This document shows positions 59,789 through 64,000 of a stretch of 64,000 nt of DNA, piece by piece. Made by a program: the position numbers and the translations under genes. The stretch is from positions 347,313 to 411,312 of the forward strand of contig JAJFFC010000020.1 of assembly GCA_021776795.1 (NCBI GenBank). The letters are read 5' to 3'. The DNA is from Planctomycetota bacterium. GTDB lineage: Bacteria; Planctomycetota; UBA1135. Numbering within the stretch: position 1 is the first letter of the stretch; each line of letters starts with the position of its first letter. Under the pieces are notes generated by a model that had not been told where the DNA came from, ran no database searches, and saw only the letters and a list, made by a program, of their open reading frames with translations.

Positions 59789-59794
59789 GGGCGC

Positions 59795-60481
59795 ATGGGT
59801 CGTCTGGAGAAGCAAATCATCGTCGGGGCACTGGGTCTGGTGGGCCTGCTCTTAGCCATCGTGGTCTTTAAGGGCCTCAAGCCACGCCAAGATCATGAGC
59901 AGCCACTGATCATCAGTCTCGACGAAGAGACTCCAGGAGAGGGCGTCAACCAAGGCAAGCCCGAGGACAGCTCGTTTAAGCCTCTGGGTCCGGTGACCCC
60001 GAACAAGGAAGAGGACAAAGATGGCGGCAAGCTGGTCATTCAGCCACCGGTCACTCCCAAGAATGACGAGCCAGTCAAGCCTAATCAGCCACCTGCCAAA
60101 CCGCAGCCACGTCTGTACACCATCCAGGAAGGCGACATTCTTGGCCGTATCGCCGAGAAGCAGCTCGGTTCTTCGCGGTACGTCGAGGAACTGATGCGCG
60201 CCAACCCGGGCATCAACGAAAAGCATCTGGTTCCCGGCGAAACTCTAGTGTTACCGGTCATTGTGGCTAAGCAAAGCGCCAAGCAGACGCCTGGCGCGCA
60301 GGCTCCAGCGAACGCCCGCACCCACACCGTGGCTCCTGGCGACAGTCTGTGGAAGATCGCCGAGAAGTACTACCAAGACGGCTCGCAGCTGAAGCGCATT
60401 GTGAGCGCTAACGCCACCCTTTTGCGTCAAGGTGAAGATTCGGTGCTCAAGGTCGGGATGTCGCTCGTGATTCCGCGTTGA
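59795..60481 (+). CDS. membrane-anchored double-LysM protein
   Basis: 228 aa. One TM segment (about 8-26), a Pro/Lys/Glu-rich linker (about 30-105), then two LysM domains: Y-T-I-Q-E-G-D-I-L near residue 108 and H-T-V-A-P-G-D-S-L near residue 178. LysM binds GlcNAc-containing glycans, i.e. peptidoglycan. It overlaps the anmK start by 4 bases. It has a leaderless-type promoter. Confidence 0.88.
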   Translation: MGRLEKQIIVGALGLVGLLLAIVVFKGLKPRQDHEQPLIISLDEETPGEGVNQGKPEDSSFKPLGPVTPNKEEDKDGGKLVIQPPVTPKNDEPVKPNQPPAKPQPRLYTIQEGDILGRIAEKQLGSSRYVEELMRANPGINEKHLVPGETLVLPVIVAKQSAKQTPGAQAPANARTHTVAPGDSLWKIAEKYYQDGSQLKRIVSANATLLRQGEDSVLKVGMSLVIPR

Positions 60482-61623
60482 TTCCGCAAATCAGCGCCGA
60501 CCAGCCGCGGTGCTTGCTCGGGGTCAATTCGGGCACCAGTGCCGATGCGGTGGACTTCGCCCTGATTCAAGTCATGGGGAAGGGGCAGAACCGCGAAGTT
60601 TCCCTACTGCATTCGGGAAGCGCGAACATCCCTGCCGAACTGCGCCAAGCAATTCATTTATTTGCGGATTGGCGGCCGCAAGATGTCGCCGGTTTTCACC
60701 ACGCCTTAGGCGTGTTCATCGGTCGCGCCGCGCGTGCCTTCCTCACCGAGATTCAGGTTGCGCCTGAGCAAGTCACCGCGCTGTGCTGCCACGGCCAAAC
60801 CGTGTTTCACCATAGTGGACAGGTTGCCGACGGCACCCTTCAGCTCGGCTCCCTGTCAGTCCTGGCAGCAGAAGTCGGCACCGCCGTGATCGGCGACTTT
60901 CGCTGGGCCGATTTGGCGCAAGGTGGTCAGGGGGCTCCCGTCAGTCCATTTGCCGACTGGGTGTTATTTGGACATGAGCATCAGGAGCGGGTGATCCTGA
61001 ATCTGGGTGGCATCGCCAATCTGACCTGGTTGCGTCCGGGCCAAAACCCTGTGGCGTGGGATTCCGGACCGGCGAACGGTCCGCTCGATGCCCTCGCCCG
61101 CGAAGTTGTAGATCATCCCTGTGACCGCGACGGCGCCTTGGCTCGGCAGGGCAAAGTGCACCCGTCCGCCCTGGCTCAGCTTCAGGAAGACCCTTATTTC
61201 GCGCTTCCGGCACCAAAATCCACCGGTTTGGAACATTTTGGCAGTCCTTTTTTGCAGAAATTGCGGCATTTTGCCCCCGAAATCTCGCCGGCGGACCACA
61301 TGGCAACCTTGGTCGAGCTGGCCGCCTGGGCGGTCGCGGACAGCCTGCGTCAGGCTGGATGGCAGGGGGGAGAGGTCTTTGCCGCAGGCGGTGGCGCCCA
61401 TAATCCGGCCCTGTGGGAGGCCTTAGAGCGCCATTTGGGCACGCACAGGCTCCATCCGCTGGAGAAATTACCCGGAGCCTGGCGTGGCGACCTGCGCGAG
61501 GCCGTCGCCTTCGCCCTCCTCGGCGATGCCTTCCTCCTCGGCGAGACCGCCACCTGGCCCAGTACCACGGGTTGTCGCCAGGCGGCGGTCCTAGGGAATT
61601 GGTGTCCACCAGCTCGTCCTTGA
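60478..61623 (+). CDS. anmK: anhydro-N-acetylmuramic acid kinase
   Basis: 381 aa from TTG, which overlaps the previous stop (TTGA). G-V-N-S-G-T-S-A-D-A-V-D near residue 14 is the phosphate-binding signature; L-N-L-G-G-I-A-N and F-A-A-G-G-G-A-H-N follow. It phosphorylates and opens anhydro-MurNAc for peptidoglycan recycling; the lytic transglycosylase at 9.5 kb produces that sugar. Confidence 0.93.
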   Translation: MIPQISADQPRCLLGVNSGTSADAVDFALIQVMGKGQNREVSLLHSGSANIPAELRQAIHLFADWRPQDVAGFHHALGVFIGRAARAFLTEIQVAPEQVTALCCHGQTVFHHSGQVADGTLQLGSLSVLAAEVGTAVIGDFRWADLAQGGQGAPVSPFADWVLFGHEHQERVILNLGGIANLTWLRPGQNPVAWDSGPANGPLDALAREVVDHPCDRDGALARQGKVHPSALAQLQEDPYFALPAPKSTGLEHFGSPFLQKLRHFAPEISPADHMATLVELAAWAVADSLRQAGWQGGEVFAAGGGAHNPALWEALERHLGTHRLHPLEKLPGAWRGDLREAVAFALLGDAFLLGETATWPSTTGCRQAAVLGNWCPPARP

Positions 61624-61734
61624 CCGAAGCTAGGCCATTCCTATGATGTTGCCAGCCGTGGTGTGCCGACTAGAGCATGCCTCGCGCCTCCCATCCTGTC
61701 CCAGAACCGAGCCCCTTCCCATTCCAGGATCGAC

Positions 61735-63723
61735 ATGAGCCTCATCCGGACCACGGCACTACGCCTTAGCACCGCCTCCATCGGCGTTGCCTTCTTCCTC
61801 GCTTTTGCGAGTCCCGTTCAAGCACAACAAAGCACTCTCGACGAAGGCATGAATGCCTATCGCCAAGGCAACTATGAAGTTGCTCTGGAGAAGTTCCGCG
61901 AGATTGTTGCCGCCGACCCGTCGCACGCCGACGCCATGGCCATGCTCCAAAGCAGCGAAGATGCGCTCTTGGAACTACTGGTTGCAGGTGGTGAGTTTGA
62001 AACCTTCGCCCGCGAAATTCTTGTTGCTGCCCGCGAGGGTGGTGTCGAAGCCATGCGCGACCTCGATGCAGCCAACGCTGCCGCCGAAGGTTGCTTCGCA
62101 GATGACTTCCGCACGCGTCAAGAATCCATCTTCGCTCTTGGTCAGAAGTTCGGTCCTTACGGCGCCGTGCCTTTGGTCAGCGCCCTTGGCGATGCCAGCG
62201 AAGACAAGCGCCTCAAGGCCATCTACGCGCTGTCCCACATGGGTGGTGCGGTGTTCGTTCCGGTCATGACCGCAACGGTTTCGAGCAACCACGAAGTGCG
62301 CCTCGGCACGCTGCATGTGCTCAACGCCATGAACGATCCTCGTTCTACCGCACGGATTGCTGATATGGCCGCCAACGATCCCGAAGGCTCGGTGCGATCC
62401 TTGGCAACCAGCATCTTGAATGGGCAACTGCCTGACCCTGCCTACGCCATGGCAGAGCAAGGCTCGGCTTACTTCCACCACGACCCCAACATGGGTCTCT
62501 CTCCTGCAGAGAACTATGGTGTGCTGTGGAACATCGAAGGTCGTCAACTGACTCCATACGATGTGCCTGCCGCTTTGGTGGAGTTGGAGCTGGCTAAGTT
62601 CCATCAACTGCGCGCCCTCGACCTGGGTGCCGCAATCGAAGCCGACCTCGCGCTGACTTACGGCTCCGAAGTCGCCATTCTGCAAGGCCTCGGCGAAGAA
62701 CTCGCCGGTGAAGCTGCCGCACAGAAGAACGCCATGCTGACCATGAACCACAGCGCCATCAACAGCGCTCTGGAAATGGCTCTGGCTCACAACGATGGCG
62801 CTACCGCCAAGGTCCTGATCGAAACTCTCGACGGCCCTGGTAGCCAAGACTGGTCTGGCCTGCGCATGGGGCTGCAATCGAGCATTCCGGGTGTGAGTCA
62901 CTCGGCCGCGATTGCTTTGGCTCACCAAGGTGTGTTCGACACCGATGTCGTCAACAACCTGGCCATGGCCGTGACCTTGGAAGCACGCCGCGTGGTGCAC
63001 ATCATCGATGGCGAGGGCAACCGCGCCAGCAAGTTGGCTGCAGACCTGCACGCCATGGGCATTGACACCATGATTGCCAACGATGGCGCTCACGGCTTGG
63101 TCAACATGCACCTGGCCAGCAACGTCGACGCCTTCGTCGTCGCCAACCCGCTTCCTGACCTCTACGCCTCGCGCTTCGTCAAGACTCTGCGCAGTGACAG
63201 CCGTTTCGGCTCCACTCCAGTGTTCGTCGTCGGTGGTGGTGACCTTGGTGAGATTGACGCCGAAGTCGTCGGCCTTGCCGATGCCGCAACTGTGTCCGCT
63301 GCCTTTGGTGACCTCGACGCTGCTCGCGCTGCCTACCTCGAAGTTGCGGCTGCCGCTGCAGACGTCATGGTTTGGGCTGCTTGGGCTGGGTCCGCTGGTG
63401 GAACTGCCGAAGTCCTGATGGGCGCGGTCAACCGCGAAGATGAAGTCGCCATCCCGGCTCTTCACTCGCTCGGCTTCATCGCCGACACTTCCGCTGCAGC
63501 CGCCATGGCTGGTGTGGTTGCTGACACCGCTCGTAGCTCCGAAGCTCGCACAGCTGCCGCAAGCGGCCTTGCCGAGATGTTCAGCCGCAGTGGTGGATCG
63601 ATGGACACCGCGGTGCTCCAGTCGGCGATGACCGAAGGCGATCAGGATCTTGCAGAAGCTTGTGCCCGCGCCATCGGCGTGATGGGTGGCGGCCACCTTT
63701 CGGCCGGCATCTCGGTCGAGTAG
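61735..63723 (+). CDS. secreted TPR/HEAT-repeat protein with a receiver-like segment
   Basis: 662 aa. Signal peptide (about 1-31, ending V-Q-A-Q-Q). A TPR-like helix pair (about 34-70, Y-R-Q-G-N-Y-E-V-A-L-E) is followed by HEAT-like repeats (about 120-240). A segment at about 418-500 resembles a response-regulator receiver: V-V-H-I-I-D-G-E-G and V-D-A-F-V-V-A-N-P-L-P-D, but the phosphoacceptor position appears to be Asn, and the conserved acidic pair is reduced. Then more HEAT-like repeats follow to the C-terminus. Being secreted, it cannot be a conventional response regulator. Alanine-rich. Confidence 0.7.
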   Translation: MSLIRTTALRLSTASIGVAFFLAFASPVQAQQSTLDEGMNAYRQGNYEVALEKFREIVAADPSHADAMAMLQSSEDALLELLVAGGEFETFAREILVAAREGGVEAMRDLDAANAAAEGCFADDFRTRQESIFALGQKFGPYGAVPLVSALGDASEDKRLKAIYALSHMGGAVFVPVMTATVSSNHEVRLGTLHVLNAMNDPRSTARIADMAANDPEGSVRSLATSILNGQLPDPAYAMAEQGSAYFHHDPNMGLSPAENYGVLWNIEGRQLTPYDVPAALVELELAKFHQLRALDLGAAIEADLALTYGSEVAILQGLGEELAGEAAAQKNAMLTMNHSAINSALEMALAHNDGATAKVLIETLDGPGSQDWSGLRMGLQSSIPGVSHSAAIALAHQGVFDTDVVNNLAMAVTLEARRVVHIIDGEGNRASKLAADLHAMGIDTMIANDGAHGLVNMHLASNVDAFVVANPLPDLYASRFVKTLRSDSRFGSTPVFVVGGGDLGEIDAEVVGLADAATVSAAFGDLDAARAAYLEVAAAAADVMVWAAWAGSAGGTAEVLMGAVNREDEVAIPALHSLGFIADTSAAAAMAGVVADTARSSEARTAAASGLAEMFSRSGGSMDTAVLQSAMTEGDQDLAEACARAIGVMGGGHLSAGISVE

Positions 63724-63747
63724 AATCTCCGCCCCGCGCAGATTACC

Positions 63748-63780
63748 GCGAGCTGGTCCGCCTTGGTGGACCGGCTCGCT
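63748..63780 (+). terminator. hairpin between the HEAT gene and tRNA-Thr
   Basis: An 11-bp stem with one central mismatch (63748-63759 with 63768-63779) and an 8-nt loop, 2 bases before the tRNA. No T-run follows, so termination is uncertain; it may aid processing of the tRNA 5' end. Confidence 0.4.
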
Positions 63781-63781
63781 T

Positions 63782-63856
63782 GCCAGAGTAGCTCAGGGGT
63801 AGAGCACCGCTTTCGTAAAGCGGCGGTCACGAGTTCAAATCTCGTCTCTGGCTCCA
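63782..63856 (+). tRNA. tRNA-Thr(CGT)
   Basis: The acceptor GCCAGAG pairs with CTCTGGC. Anticodon arm CCGCT/AGCGG with loop TTCGTAA, anticodon CGT at 63814-63816. T-arm GAGTTCAAATCTC. CCA encoded at 63854-63856. It reads ACG. Confidence 0.96.
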
Positions 63857-63862
63857 ACAATC

Positions 63863-63900
63863 GCCTCCTGGACTTCGGTTCAGGAGGCATTTTGGGTTTT
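63863..63900 (+). terminator. intrinsic terminator after tRNA-Thr
   Basis: A perfect 8-bp stem (GCCTCCTG/CAGGAGGC) with a 10-nt loop, followed by ATTTTGGGTTTT. Confidence 0.75.
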
Positions 63901-64000
63901 CCGCCCATTGGTTAGGCTTGCTTAGAATGATGGAATGTAAAGAAAGATAGGATTTTTCTGTTTCCGGAGGATATTTCAGATTAAGTTGTAGGTATGAAAG
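63901..64000 (+). other. AT-rich tail of the window; possible start of a further gene
   Basis: The last 80 bases contain 26 G/C (about 33%), much lower than the rest. An ATG at 63994 is preceded by GGAGG about 23 bases upstream, too far to be a normal ribosome site. Nothing can be assigned. Confidence 0.15.

Noticed and set aside
61975..63696. A 573-aa minus-strand open frame.
   Set aside because: It mirrors the TPR/HEAT gene in another frame. The plus-strand protein has a signal peptide and repeat pattern; the mirror has neither.
1..64000. CRISPR arrays, transposases, integrases, toxin-antitoxin or defence genes.
   Set aside because: None seen; the only tandem repeat is inside the H1-like coding sequence.

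Overview
The window reads as a gene-dense, GC-rich bacterial chromosome segment that is almost entirely housekeeping and cell-envelope genes. It has no insertion sequence, integrase, CRISPR array or rRNA. The gene content fits a diderm with peptidoglycan: KdsB for Kdo/LPS, AnmK, a lytic transglycosylase, LysM, TatC, and many secreted proteins and lipoproteins. Large secreted HEAT-repeat proteins, M16/M1/M32 peptidases, a GH172-like protein, a sialate-esterase-like protein and three secreted proteins ending in the same C-terminal module suggest a Planctomycetota-like organism. That placement is inferred from gene style and was not computed.

Layout. 1-12.4 kb: 3' end of an O-antigen ligase-like gene overlapping cca; a divergent hemerythrin/methyltransferase pair; an SDR; recG; a secreted HEAT protein; a lytic transglycosylase; two small [2Fe-2S] proteins; an M1 peptidase. 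12.4-24.4 kb: a lipoprotein, a possible 68-aa protein before a GGDEF protein, an M16 peptidase, an HTH protein with a histone-like tail, a GH172-like protein, M32 carboxypeptidase and two secreted proteins. 24.4-37.4 kb: methyltransferase, SDR/MOSC divergent pair, AhpD-like and SLC13 genes, a GGQ protein, trxB, a minus-strand coaE / rho / glycosyltransferase group, a coiled-coil protein, tatC-cinA. 37.4-46.4 kb: tRNA-Gln, secreted lectin-like proteins, a GNAT-aminotransferase fusion, folA-thyA, a subtilase and an alpha/beta hydrolase. 46.4-51.7 kb: a complete glycine-cleavage operon (gcvT-gcvH-gcvPA-gcvPB-lipoate ligase) behind a glycine riboswitch and an intrinsic terminator. 51.7-53.2 kb: bL28, a Lys-rich histone-H1-like repeat protein and HU, each followed by a hairpin terminator. 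53.2-64 kb: a minus-strand lipoprotein-kdsB-pyrG-DUF1844-metG operon, then envelope genes, a secreted TPR/HEAT protein and tRNA-Thr. The last 80 bases are conspicuously AT-rich.

How genes work together. The gcv operon supplies all glycine-cleavage proteins plus the enzyme family that acylates GcvH, and it appears to sense glycine itself. folA and thyA overlap and share folate chemistry with it. The Kdo, CTP, LPS-kinase-like and glycosyltransferase genes point to outer-membrane glycolipid synthesis. bL28, the H1-like protein and HU form a translation/nucleoid cluster.

Gene-start architecture is unusual. Many genes have a TAnnnT box only 5-9 bases before the start codon and no Shine-Dalgarno, which suggests widespread leaderless transcription. 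Two divergent pairs are separated by only 11 and 17 bp. The best candidates for something undescribed are these ultra-compact divergent promoters, the shared C-terminal module of the secreted proteins, the secreted receiver-like protein, the GNAT-aminotransferase fusion and the two histone-tail-like proteins.
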